From NCBI GenBank assembly GCA_937899725.1, contig CALCCA010000208.1, positions 1-49,331 on the forward strand: a DNA stretch of 49,331 nt. The letters run 5' to 3'. Position numbers and translations under genes: made by a program. Shown here one piece after another: positions 1 to 8,207 of this stretch (position 1 is its first letter; every line of letters begins with the position of its first letter). A model generated the notes under the pieces. That model worked only from the letters and a program-made list of their open reading frames with translations, had not been told where the DNA came from and ran no database searches. Origin of the DNA: an uncultured Halomicronema sp. (lineage in GTDB: Bacteria > Cyanobacteriota > Cyanobacteriia > Phormidesmidales > Phormidesmidaceae).

Positions 1-557
1 CAACGAAGCGCTTTCGCGCTGCTGTAGTGTAGTCGTCATGATTGGGATAATTCCTTTTTCAAGGTAGTTATAAACAGCAGGGATCAAAATTTATGTAAAC
101 CCTGTGTAACACATACTAACGGGATCACTGAGTTTTGTAAAGCGACTTCTCGATCAATTCTGTTGTGACACCTGCAGGTGGATGTCGCTGAATCAGCCCA
201 ATAGCAAGACATTGGCTAGCAGACAAAGCTCTCTTGAGATAAAACAGATTGATGATTTTAATCCTCTGGCAGCTAAAAGATTGATGTTCTGTAATGTTTT
301 TTTGTGTCGCATTGTTATGTTTTAGGTATGGCTGAAGCTACGTTAGTTCAGAGGCATGGCAGCAGGCTCTCGAAGGAGCACTGTCATGGTTTAGGAAGGC
401 GTCGTTGCATAAATACAGGCATTTACATCAAGGGGACTAGCAATCAAAATTTGACGCAATCCTCAATGTGGCCTGTTCTAGTGTCTGCCCCCTGGTTGCT
501 ACAGCGACGGTTCTTACAGCAAGGCCGTGCGGTGAGTCCAAATTGTTCAAAGAAGAT
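1..557. other. 5' spacer, no convincing gene
   Basis: No supported gene lies before cofG here. The open stretch at 304-561 resembles no family and overlaps the likely cofG start. A small hairpin (AGCGC-TTTC-GCGCT) sits at 7-20, and a perfect 12-base palindrome, CACCTGCAGGTG, at 169-180. The sequence is AT-richer than the genes and probably carries the cofG promoter, but no clear -35/-10 pair was found. Confidence 0.5.
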
Positions 558-1601
558 ATGACGACCTTTCTCACAAGCTCCCAGGTTGTCACCTACAGCC
601 CCGCTCTCACATTAGTGCCGACTTACGAATGTTTTAATCGTTGCCAGTACTGCAACTTTCGGGTTGATCCTCTCGTCGATCGCTGGATGTCGTTGCAACA
701 AGCAGAGGAACGACTGCAAGTAGCAAAATCACAGTCGATTATTGAAATCCTGATTCTCAGCGGTGAGGTGCATCCTCAGAGCCCCCGTCGAGCGGCCTGG
801 CTGCAGCGAATTTACGATATCGGTGAATTGGCTCTGGGGATGGGGTTTTTGCCCCATACAAATGTAGGCCCCCTCTCCCCATCAGAGATGGCATTCTTGA
901 AACGGGTCAATGTATCGATGGGGTTGATGCTTGAGCAAATCACCCCCGCCCTATTGCAGGGAGTACACCGTCATGCACCGAGTAAATCGCCGGAGCTGCG
1001 CCTACAGCAATTAGAACAGGCAGGGCAACTGAAAATTCCGTTTACCACTGGCCTTTTACTCGGCATCGGGGAGTCACGGTCTGATCGCATTGCCACATTA
1101 AAGGCGATCGCCACCTGTCATCAGCGCTGGGGACACATCCAAGAAGTTATCCTGCAGCCCCATCAGCCCGGCACATATCAGTTACAAACGCTGCCGGCAT
1201 TTACAGCAGACGATTTAGGAAATTTCGTGAGCACAGCACGGCAATATCTTCCAACTGATATCACTCTGCAAATTCCGCCCAACTTAGTGACTAATCCGTC
1301 TGATCTACTAGCCGCGATCGCCAACGGGGCGCGAGATCTGGGTGGCATCGGCCCAATTGATGAAGTTAACCCCGACTATCACCATCCCAAGCTGCTTGGG
1401 TTAAAAAACCAATTACAAAATGCGGGATTGACAATGCGGCCCCGCTTACCCGTATATCCCCGCTATGACCGCTGGCTAGCCCCTTCGCCACGTCAGGTGG
1501 TTGATCAATGGCGGCTCAGCCTACAGGATATGACCTCAATCCCTCAATTACCATTATCCAGACCAGAAACTGCTAATCTAGGTAGCGGTAACCAGGTATA
1601 G
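558..1601 (+). CDS. cofG: FO synthase subunit CofG (7,8-didemethyl-8-hydroxy-5-deazariboflavin synthase)
   Basis: Radical SAM enzyme which, with CofH, makes the deazaflavin FO from tyrosine and the riboflavin precursor 5-amino-6-ribitylaminouracil. In cyanobacteria FO mainly serves as the antenna chromophore of some DNA photolyases. The [4Fe-4S] motif CX3CX2C is seen as CFNRCQYC at residues 25-32, followed by NFR. The ATG at 558 is preferred over the GTG at 468, because the 30 extra residues are Cys-rich, unlike the family, and homology begins near residue 15; the SD-like AAGAAG upstream of it is weak and close. The length of 347 aa fits CofG. No cofH is visible in the window. The gene converges on the histidine kinase at 1807-3630. 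Confidence 0.85.
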   Translation: MTTFLTSSQVVTYSPALTLVPTYECFNRCQYCNFRVDPLVDRWMSLQQAEERLQVAKSQSIIEILILSGEVHPQSPRRAAWLQRIYDIGELALGMGFLPHTNVGPLSPSEMAFLKRVNVSMGLMLEQITPALLQGVHRHAPSKSPELRLQQLEQAGQLKIPFTTGLLLGIGESRSDRIATLKAIATCHQRWGHIQEVILQPHQPGTYQLQTLPAFTADDLGNFVSTARQYLPTDITLQIPPNLVTNPSDLLAAIANGARDLGGIGPIDEVNPDYHHPKLLGLKNQLQNAGLTMRPRLPVYPRYDRWLAPSPRQVVDQWRLSLQDMTSIPQLPLSRPETANLGSGNQV

Positions 1602-1677
1602 CGCTCGCCAACCCAGTCAGAACACTCAGGCTCGAGCCAGCATAGGCTTCGTGAAGCAAAGATGTCCTAAGTACCTT

Positions 1678-1703
1678 GTCTACAGCTATAAATAGCTGTA
1701 GAC
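1678..1703. terminator. Perfect hairpin between convergent genes
   Basis: GTCTACAGCTAT and ATAGCTGTAGAC form a perfect 12-bp stem with two bases between the arms (in practice an 11-bp stem with a 4-base loop). It lies between the ends of cofG (+) and the histidine kinase (-). There is no U-tract on either side, so it may be a bidirectional weak terminator or an RNA 3'-end stabiliser. Confidence 0.45.
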
Positions 1704-1806
1704 ACTGTCTATGCCAACGATCAAGACCACACTTAGGCCGCGACCGATTGCCTAATTGCCCAACATTGATGAAATCGCACGCGTGCCAAACAACTGCGAC
1801 ACTCAA

Positions 1807-3630
1807 TCAGGCAGCGATCGCGGCCAGTCGCTGGGGAATTTCCACCGTAAATCGAGCCCCACAACCGCCTGCTGCCGGAGAAATAAATGACAGCTTTCCC
1901 CGATGCTGGCGGTGAATAATTTCATAGCTCGTTGACATGCCGAGTCCGACACCCTGACCAGGCGGTTTGGTTGTGAAGAAGGGATCGAAAACTTTGTCTC
2001 GAGCTGATTGAGGAATCATGAGACCGTTATTCTCAATCTCAAGCCGTACGTGATCGCCGACTTCTAAAGTTCTGATCGTAATCAGCGGTTGCCAATTTGC
2101 CTCAGCCTGTTCCCACCGTTCATCAATTGCATCTATGGCATTGCAGAGAATATTCATGCAAGCCTGGTTAATTTGACTGCCATAACATTCCACCAAAGGC
2201 AGCTCACCATAACAACGCTGAATTTGAATTTCCGGCCGTTGGGATTGCCGCTTCAGACGGTGACCTAACAGTAGCAGCGCACTATCTAGCCCATCGTTGA
2301 GATTCGATAGCTTGAGGTGTGACTCTTGTAAGCGAGAAAATATCTTGAGCGACAAGACTAGATTATTAATGCGTTCAGCCCCGTTTTTAATCGAGTGCAA
2401 AACCTTCGGAAAATCCTCACGAATAAAATCAATATCGATATCTTCAGACTCTTCGCATGGAGTGGTCACGGGCTCGCTCAGAGCTGCTCGCAGCTGGTCG
2501 ATCACTGCCAGCAGGCTACTACTGTATTGATCCGCATAGTTGAGATTGCCGTGAATGAAACCCAGGGGATTATTAATTTCGTGGGCGATGCCTGCGACTA
2601 ACTGTCCCAGAGATGACATTTTCTCAGACTGCACGAGACTCAGCTGAGTTCGCCGGAGCGTTGCTAGGGTTTCTTCTAACTCTTGATTCTGGAACGCAGC
2701 AACTTGAGCCGCCTGCTCTAACAATTGTGTGCGCTCAGCAACACGCTCAATCAAATTGTTGAGGGCGGTGGCCAAGACGCCAATTTGGTCATTGCGACTG
2801 ACCGCAATTCTGACGTCATAATCGGCTTTTTGGGTGACTTGCTGCGCCCCGTGAGTAATCTTTTCGAGGGGAACCGCGATCGCCCGGGTGGTGCGCCAAG
2901 CCAGGACACCCGCCAGACCACCCGCCAGGCTCATACTAACGACGATCATAAATTTCTCGAAGCCTTGGGCGGTTTCCATCACGACCGAGGCTTGAGCTGC
3001 TTGACTTTGGGCCACACTAATGAGCGCGGTCAGGTCACTGTATCGCTGATCCAATCGTTCGGTAACTTCAGCGGACAAAATCGCAGGCAAGGCGTCTTGA
3101 GGCTGCTCCGCCTCTAAGGTCGTGACAATGCTATCAACCTGTTGATTGAGCAATTGCTCATAATCAGCCAAGAGCAAACTCAGCACAGCGGGGTCGGCAG
3201 CAGTCCAAGCCGGTTGATCGCTGAGAAAGGCATCGAAGGTTTGGCGCAGGACTGCAACCTCGGACAAATTCGTTCGTAACGCGGACAGTTCTTCGGATAG
3301 CCGGTCGAGATCGTTGCTTAGCACGATCGCGCGAGTGCCATGCAGTTGAGCCTGGCCAACCGTTTGCTCAAATTCCGTCAGCAATTGAGCCTGCTTTTGC
3401 GCTTCAATCAGCTGGAGAATGCCCTGCCCTTGAAAGTAATCGGCAATGACCATTCCAGTGAGCGACCCAGCCCACCCAATCGCGATCGCAACTAGGTACC
3501 CAGAACCAATCTGCCAGCCAATGCGGCGAGGGCGTAGCCGAGCAAAAACGGACGAACCGTACAATTGTCGTGATGGCCTTGGAGAACGTGATGACTCTAA
3601 GGATGGCGATTGACGAGTCCACAGCTGCAT
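1807..3630 (-). CDS. Sensor histidine kinase, HAMP-containing, membrane-bound
   Basis: A 607-aa two-component sensor kinase. Transmembrane segments lie at about residues 44-65 and 226-246 and flank a roughly 160-residue helical extracytoplasmic sensor region. A HAMP domain follows at about 247-300, then a coiled coil at about 300-335. The H-box is GQLVAGIAHEINNPLGF with the phospho-acceptor His350. The ATPase domain has an N-box (NILCNAIDAI, 493-502), an F-box (FDPFFTTK, 548-555) and a G2 box (GQGVGLGMS, 558-566). The G1 box is atypical: IENNGLMIP at 532-540 replaces the usual DNGxGI. The class resembles NtrB/HisKA kinases with four-helix-bundle sensors. No response regulator is adjacent, so the partner is unknown. 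Confidence 0.85.
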   Translation of the reverse strand: MQLWTRQSPSLESSRSPRPSRQLYGSSVFARLRPRRIGWQIGSGYLVAIAIGWAGSLTGMVIADYFQGQGILQLIEAQKQAQLLTEFEQTVGQAQLHGTRAIVLSNDLDRLSEELSALRTNLSEVAVLRQTFDAFLSDQPAWTAADPAVLSLLLADYEQLLNQQVDSIVTTLEAEQPQDALPAILSAEVTERLDQRYSDLTALISVAQSQAAQASVVMETAQGFEKFMIVVSMSLAGGLAGVLAWRTTRAIAVPLEKITHGAQQVTQKADYDVRIAVSRNDQIGVLATALNNLIERVAERTQLLEQAAQVAAFQNQELEETLATLRRTQLSLVQSEKMSSLGQLVAGIAHEINNPLGFIHGNLNYADQYSSSLLAVIDQLRAALSEPVTTPCEESEDIDIDFIREDFPKVLHSIKNGAERINNLVLSLKIFSRLQESHLKLSNLNDGLDSALLLLGHRLKRQSQRPEIQIQRCYGELPLVECYGSQINQACMNILCNAIDAIDERWEQAEANWQPLITIRTLEVGDHVRLEIENNGLMIPQSARDKVFDPFFTTKPPGQGVGLGMSTSYEIIHRQHRGKLSFISPAAGGCGARFTVEIPQRLAAIAA

Positions 3631-4066
3631 AGTAGTTCGGCGCGAAAGTCGAGCATTTGCCTTAGGAATTCTTGATTAGGATGCACGTCTGTTCTTTATT
3701 TGTAACGTATTTCCTCGACGTCACTGGCCATCATCATACAAACCTCAAAATTCCACGCCAGCCGCCGCATCTCAACCTCAAACTTTGATCGATGATTCCT
3801 AGACAATCGCTGTGTATGGCGATTGCCACACCACGGTGATCGTTAAACGTCTAAATCAGCTTGCCAACAGCACCGCCACAACTTTTTCCCTCACGCTGTG
3901 ATGACCCAGCAGGATAGCCACCATAGTCAATCAACTTTTATCAGGGTTCGCAGCATGGTGCGTGTAGCCGGGGTGCTCATAGGAAGATCAACCAGTGCCA
4001 TCCCGGCAATGCCAGAGGTGAACATTTATCCCCCGAGTCTCCATCACTTGACTCGGGATAACCGTC
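3631..4066. other. Intergenic spacer between two minus-strand genes
   Basis: This 436-nt spacer presumably holds the promoter of the histidine kinase, near 3640-3720, and the 3' end of the KaiB-fold gene transcript. A 60-codon open frame at 3898-4080 has no family resemblance and overlaps the end of the neighbouring gene, so it is not called. The only structure recognised is the hairpin at 4027-4060. Confidence 0.4.
4027..4060 (-). terminator. Hairpin downstream of the pilT/KaiB-fold operon
   Basis: CCCGAGTC (4032-4039) pairs perfectly with GACTCGGG (4050-4057) around a 10-base loop, just past the end of the minus-strand operon. The outer TAT/ATA bases can extend the stem across a bulge. The U-tract is weak, so the terminator role is inferred mainly from position. 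Confidence 0.4.
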
Positions 4067-4819
4067 TCAAGGATCGCTGAGCAGGCTCAAAATGGCCCTG
4101 GGGTTGTCCAATTCACCCACTAAGCGCTTGATGGGTTGGGGCGAAATCCTCACCAGAGTAGGAGTCGCCGCAATTTGATCAGCTTCCGCTTGTTCTGGAT
4201 TTTTAGACACATCAATCATCTGCAGCGTGTACGGACTGTATCGCGAACTTTCTAATACGCCTTGCAAGGTCTTTAAAATTTGCTCAGTCAAGGCTGAATG
4301 CCCTGATACGAAGAGTCGTAGAACAGAGCCTTCAGGAGACGGATCAGGCGTCTGCGGCAAAGACTGCTCGCCTGGCTCAACCGTGGATTCCGACAGATCG
4401 AGAATCAAATCATGATTTTCCCAAAGCTGAGGGAATTGCGATCGATAGGTTTCGAAGACAGACAGATTCAAATATTCAGGGCTGGGAATGATACGTCGCC
4501 ACTCAAGGTCGCCTAAATCAAACAGGGCATTTAATAGGCCTTGATACCGGTAGACAAAGGGATAGGCTTCGGCAGCGACAGTCAAGGCTTGCGTCGCGGG
4601 GTCTTGCCAGCAATCCACGGTCGCCGTAAACCCCGGCACCAAAAAGTGGGGGGATTCCTGCAGGCCCAACTGTTCCTGCAGAGCCCCACAAAGCGTGAGA
4701 TGCCACTGTGATTTTTTATGATGATCGCGACAGTAAACAAGATCACCCCCCGGTGTAAACACAGCGATGCCTTTAAACACCGGGGGAGCAAGCGGGCTAG
4801 TCAAGCGAGCACTCAGCAC
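4067..4819 (-). CDS. KaiB-fold (circadian clock KaiB-like) domain protein downstream of pilT
   Basis: A 250-aa protein with two parts. Residues about 10-140 form a globular region I cannot assign, containing FKGIAVFTPGGDLVYC near the start. A charged linker (145-165) leads to a thioredoxin-like KaiB domain at about 166-250. That domain shows the KaiB pattern: LRLFVSGHS strand, a helix (TEQILKTLQGVLE), LQMIDVSKNPEQAEADQIAATPTLV, then RISPQPIKRLVGEL. SasA also carries a KaiB-like domain, but at its N-terminus and fused to a kinase; here there is no kinase. Only 3 nt separate it from the upstream pilT, so the two are almost certainly co-transcribed. Function is unknown; a link between the clock or redox state and pilus retraction is speculation. 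Confidence 0.7.
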   Translation of the reverse strand: MLSARLTSPLAPPVFKGIAVFTPGGDLVYCRDHHKKSQWHLTLCGALQEQLGLQESPHFLVPGFTATVDCWQDPATQALTVAAEAYPFVYRYQGLLNALFDLGDLEWRRIIPSPEYLNLSVFETYRSQFPQLWENHDLILDLSESTVEPGEQSLPQTPDPSPEGSVLRLFVSGHSALTEQILKTLQGVLESSRYSPYTLQMIDVSKNPEQAEADQIAATPTLVRISPQPIKRLVGELDNPRAILSLLSDP

Positions 4820-4822
4820 AGA

Positions 4823-6037
4823 TTAGATGCGGCCTCGCAGCATCTGCGCCATTTCATTTTGGCGCGGCGACATTTCAAGCGCCGTTTCCTCAGTGATGCG
4901 TCCTTCCTCATACAGCGAGTACAGCGACTGATTCATCGTGCACATGCCGTCAAAGCCACATTTAGGCATCAGCGCTTCAATCTCATCCAGATCACCCCGC
5001 AGGATGTAATCCTTAATGGCATCGGTGTTAATCATAATGTCGTGGAAGGCCGCTCGCTTGCCATCGGTTGTCCGGCAGAGGCCTTGAGCGACAACCGCCA
5101 CAAGCGATTCAGCCAAGGAGACACGCACCGGGGCCTGTTGTTCCGGCTCATACAGGTTGAGCACCCGCTCTACTGTTTTAACGGCACTGTTCGTGTGCAG
5201 CGTGCCCAGCACCAGGTGACCCGTTTGAGCGGCCTTTAAGGCCGTATTGACCGTTTCTTGATCGCGCATCTCACCCACAAGAATGATGTCGGGATCTTCG
5301 CGCAAAGAGGCCTTGAGAGCGTTGCCAAATTCCAGGGTGTGACGACCAACCTCGCGGTGTTTGATCAGCGATTTGCGGCTCTGGTGTACAAATTCAATGG
5401 GATCCTCAATCGTGATGATGTTTTTAGGCATCTCTTTATTGATGTAATCCAACATCGCCGCCATCGTGGTCGATTTACCTGAACCTGTGGGGCCAGTCAC
5501 TAAAATCAAGCCCTTGTGATAGTGGCAGATATCCCGCAATACCGTCGGCAGGTTCAACTGTTCCAGCGTCAAGATGGTGTTGGGAATCAAGCGAATGACC
5601 AGAGCCGGCCCCATCAGCGAATCAAAAATGTTGATCCGGATACGAGAAAACTCAAACTTAGCCGCACCATCAAAATCTAAGGTTTGCTTAAATTGCTGAA
5701 CCTCTTCGGGCCTTAACACCTCATTGAGCCAGCGATAAAAGGTAGCTTCATCAATAACGGGGTAGTCAGTAGTCGAAATTTGTCCACGATCGCGAAACCG
5801 GGGCACTTCTCCGACCCCAAGATGCAAGTCAGAAAAACCCTTATCAAATGCTTCCCGCACAATTTTTTCCAGCGTAAGTGCTGGTTTAGCACTCACTGTT
5901 GGCGGCGGCGGCACACTTCGGCCAGGCGGGGGGGAAGCGGGGGAAGCAGGCCGAGCCGCCGCTGCCGCCCGACTGGGCGGGGGCGGGGGCGGCATACGAG
6001 ACGGAACAGCAGGAGGTCGTGAAGATTCGGCAGACAT
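4823..6037 (-). CDS. PilT-family type IV pilus retraction-type ATPase (PilT2-like)
   Basis: A 404-aa secretion-superfamily hexameric ATPase. Walker A is GPTGSGKST (182-190), the Asp box is IITIEDPIEFVH (about 207-218), Walker B is DIILVGEMRD (250-259) and the His box is LKAAQTGHLVLGTLHTN (267-283). The N-terminus carries a roughly 48-residue Pro/Ala-rich extension absent from classical PilT. The retraction motif AIRNLIRE is replaced by AIKDYILR (340-347), which suggests the second cyanobacterial PilT paralogue (sll1533 type) rather than PilT1; that assignment is from memory. It would act on the cytoplasmic face of the type IV pilus base and probably tunes phototactic twitching. It is divergent from rpsB and first in an operon with the KaiB-fold gene. 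Confidence 0.85.
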   Translation of the reverse strand: MSAESSRPPAVPSRMPPPPPPSRAAAAARPASPASPPPGRSVPPPPTVSAKPALTLEKIVREAFDKGFSDLHLGVGEVPRFRDRGQISTTDYPVIDEATFYRWLNEVLRPEEVQQFKQTLDFDGAAKFEFSRIRINIFDSLMGPALVIRLIPNTILTLEQLNLPTVLRDICHYHKGLILVTGPTGSGKSTTMAAMLDYINKEMPKNIITIEDPIEFVHQSRKSLIKHREVGRHTLEFGNALKASLREDPDIILVGEMRDQETVNTALKAAQTGHLVLGTLHTNSAVKTVERVLNLYEPEQQAPVRVSLAESLVAVVAQGLCRTTDGKRAAFHDIMINTDAIKDYILRGDLDEIEALMPKCGFDGMCTMNQSLYSLYEEGRITEETALEMSPRQNEMAQMLRGRI

Positions 6038-6261
6038 AGGACGCTTCCCATAGGTTTACAAAGTTCGAACAGGGCAGTGCAAACGCTTTGGCGGATGCCC
6101 CTTATCGTGCATAGACTTCCCAATTGGACAACTTAATTTTCGTCCCTATTCTAGATGGGATCGGTTCGTAGCCAGCTGATGAAATATTTTCACCAGCGGT
6201 CACAATCGCCGTACAGCTGATTATGCTATTTTAGTAAAGTTGTCAAAAAACGCACACTTGG

Positions 6262-6313
6262 CCTTTTGGGTGTCTTTTCGAAGGCTGCCAGGTGGAGGTT
6301 TAACCCAAAAAGG
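6262..6313 (+). promoter_or_regulatory. rpsB leader hairpin overlapping the Shine-Dalgarno
   Basis: CCTTTTGGGT (6262-6271) pairs with ACCCAAAAAGG (6303-6313) with one bulged A. The 3' arm ends inside the rpsB Shine-Dalgarno AGGAG (6311-6315). The 31-nt loop contains a small CTT-TTCG-AAG hairpin (6274-6283). When folded, the element would mask the ribosome binding site, as expected of a ribosomal-protein autoregulatory leader. The regulatory role is inferred. Confidence 0.5.
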
Positions 6314-6323
6314 AGAAAAATCG

Positions 6324-7169
6324 ATGCCCGTAGTTTCATTGCCTCAGCTCTTGGAGTCTGGGGTTCATTTTGGTCACCAGACCCGCCGATGGAATCCCAA
6401 GATGTCTCAGTACATCTTTACGTCACGTAACGGGGTTCACATCATTGACTTGGTGCAAACCGCTCAGCTCATGGATGAAGCGTTTGCTTACGTGCGTGAC
6501 TCGGCAGCCCAGGGACAAAAGTTTTTGTTTATTGGTACGAAGCGGCAGTCAGCCGGCATTATCGCTCAGGAAGCCACCCGCTGTGGGGCAAACTACGTGA
6601 ACCAGCGGTGGTTGGGGGGCATGCTGACCAACTGGGAAACTATCAAAACGCGCTGCGATCGCCTCAAAGATCTGGAAAAAATGCAGGAAACCGGCGCGCT
6701 CGCGCTTCGGCCCAAGAAAGAGGCGGCAGTTTTACGGCGCGAGCTCGAGAAGCTGCAGAAGTATCTCGGTGGATTGAAAACGATGCGTCGTCCCCCTGAT
6801 GTCGCGCTCATTATCGATACTCGCCGCGAATACAACGCGGTGCAGGAATGTAAGAAGCTCGACATCCCCATCGTGTCGCTATTAGATACGAATTGTGATC
6901 CAGACGACGTAGATATTCCGATTCCGGCTAACGATGACGCGATTCGCTCTATTAAGCTAATTGTGGGTCGATTGGCAGACGCCATCTATGAAGGGTCTAA
7001 CGGCAGAGTTGATTCGGGCGACATTTACGAAGATTACGACGGCAGTGAAGAGGCTTACGCCGAAGACGATATTCCGTCCGCTGATGTTCCAGCCGCTGAT
7101 GTCCCAGCCGCTGATATTCCGTCTGACGACGTTCCATCGGCTGATGGTCAGGGCGACTCTGAAGAGTAG
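6324..7169 (+). CDS. rpsB: 30S ribosomal protein S2
   Basis: S2 binds the 30S subunit between head and body and is needed for S1 docking. The sequence is diagnostic: [19 protein letters not shown] at the start, [27 protein letters not shown], and the [15 protein letters not shown] region. The ATG at 6324 has AGGAG 8 nt upstream and gives the canonical N-terminus; the longer open frame from 6240 is leader. At 281 aa the protein exceeds the usual 255-265 because of an acidic C-terminal tail containing a pentapeptide repeat (see 7065-7139). It is followed by tsf 53 nt downstream, the conserved bacterial rpsB-tsf operon. Confidence 0.97.
   Translation: MPVVSLPQLLESGVHFGHQTRRWNPKMSQYIFTSRNGVHIIDLVQTAQLMDEAFAYVRDSAAQGQKFLFIGTKRQSAGIIAQEATRCGANYVNQRWLGGMLTNWETIKTRCDRLKDLEKMQETGALALRPKKEAAVLRRELEKLQKYLGGLKTMRRPPDVALIIDTRREYNAVQECKKLDIPIVSLLDTNCDPDDVDIPIPANDDAIRSIKLIVGRLADAIYEGSNGRVDSGDIYEDYDGSEEAYAEDDIPSADVPAADVPAADIPSDDVPSADGQGDSEE
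7065..7139 (+). repeat. Five tandem 15-bp units in the 3' end of rpsB
   Basis: The units start at 7065, 7080, 7095, 7110 and 7125. The two best copies differ by one base (GCTGATGTTCCAGCC / GCTGATGTCCCAGCC). They encode [25 protein letters not shown], residues 248-272 of S2. Slippage-type expansion of an acidic tail is the simple explanation. Confidence 0.85.
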
Positions 7170-7222
7170 TTCTGCGATCGCGCGCTAGACAATAAAGCGA
7201 TTTGAGAAGCAACGAGGGCACT

Positions 7223-7882
7223 ATGGCCGATATTTCAGCAAAATTGGTTAAGGAACTGCGCGAAAAAACCGGCGCAGGCATGATGAATTGCAAAAAAGCG
7301 CTCACCGAATCGGGGGGCGATCTAGAGAAAGCCATCGAATGGTTGCGCCAAAAGGGCATTGCTTCGGCAGCTAAGAAAGAGGGCCGAGTCGCTGCCGAAG
7401 GGCTCGTTCACAGCTACATTCATACGGGCGGCCGAGTCGGTGTGCTCGTAGAAATTAACTGTGAAACTGATTTCGTGGCTCGTCGTGAGGAGTTCAAAGG
7501 ACTCGCTCAAGATATCGCGATGCAAATTGCGGCCTGCCCTAACGTTGAATACGTCAAAGTTGAGGACATTCCTCAAGACATGATTCAAAGCGAAAAAGCG
7601 GTTGAAATGGGCCGCGATGATTTGGCAAGCAAGCCGGAGAATATTCGCGAGAAAATCGTGCAGGGCCGAATTGACAAGCGCCTGAAGGAACTATCTCTGG
7701 TGGATCAGCCGTTCATCAAAGACCAAAACATCACCGTGGCCGAGTTGGTGCAGCAGCTAGTCGCCCAGTTGGGTGAAAAAATCCAGGTGCGTCGCTTTAC
7801 CCGGTTTGTTTTGGGCGAGGGGATCGAAAAAGAGGAAGTTGATTTTGCCGCTGAAGTAGCCGCTCAAACGGGTTCCAAGTAG
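7223..7882 (+). CDS. tsf: Translation elongation factor Ts
   Basis: The guanine-nucleotide exchange factor for EF-Tu. It begins [20 protein letters not shown] with the TDF/EF-Ts signature [23 protein letters not shown] and the CETDFVAR core motif. At 219 aa it is the short cyanobacterial type, with a single compact core domain. The ATG at 7223 is preceded by GAGGGC; the TTG at 7202 would add seven unconserved residues. It is the second gene of the rpsB operon, which ends at the hairpin at 8006-8035. Confidence 0.96.
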   Translation: MADISAKLVKELREKTGAGMMNCKKALTESGGDLEKAIEWLRQKGIASAAKKEGRVAAEGLVHSYIHTGGRVGVLVEINCETDFVARREEFKGLAQDIAMQIAACPNVEYVKVEDIPQDMIQSEKAVEMGRDDLASKPENIREKIVQGRIDKRLKELSLVDQPFIKDQNITVAELVQQLVAQLGEKIQVRRFTRFVLGEGIEKEEVDFAAEVAAQTGSK

Positions 7883-8005
7883 CCTCTATTTAACCGATGT
7901 GAGGGTAAAAACGTGCTATTCAGTATGGCTGCCAGTTTTTGTGGTGCCTGCTAAAGAGGCCTGCAACTAAGACTTGAGATTGCTTAAATAACGGTTTGTG
8001 AGAGA

Positions 8006-8035
8006 GGTGATCACCCAATGTGGTCACCTTTTTTA
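8006..8035 (+). terminator. Rho-independent terminator of rpsB-tsf
   Basis: GGTGATCAC (8006-8014) pairs with GTGGTCACC (8020-8028), with one G-U pair, around a CCAAT loop. Six T residues follow at 8029-8034. It lies 123 nt after the tsf stop. Confidence 0.85.
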
Positions 8036-8207
8036 TTTATGGATAACGCGATCACTTGGGCCTTCGAGTCAGCGCGATCGCTGGCAGCGGGCCGTTAACT
8101 TTACTGGCAGCACCTGTCACCTGACTGACGAACTCTTTAGAATTGTCGAGAAGGGGCGATCGCGCTGGACTGTTCGCTCCCAATTTAGCGGTAATTGTAC
8201 AGAAACA

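Noticed and set aside
304-561. 85-codon plus-strand open frame before cofG
   Set aside because: No family resemblance, no SD, and it overlaps the cofG start in another frame.
4718-5239. 173-codon plus-strand frame opposite the pilT/KaiB-fold genes
   Set aside because: Arg/His/Gln-rich antisense shadow of two recognisable genes.
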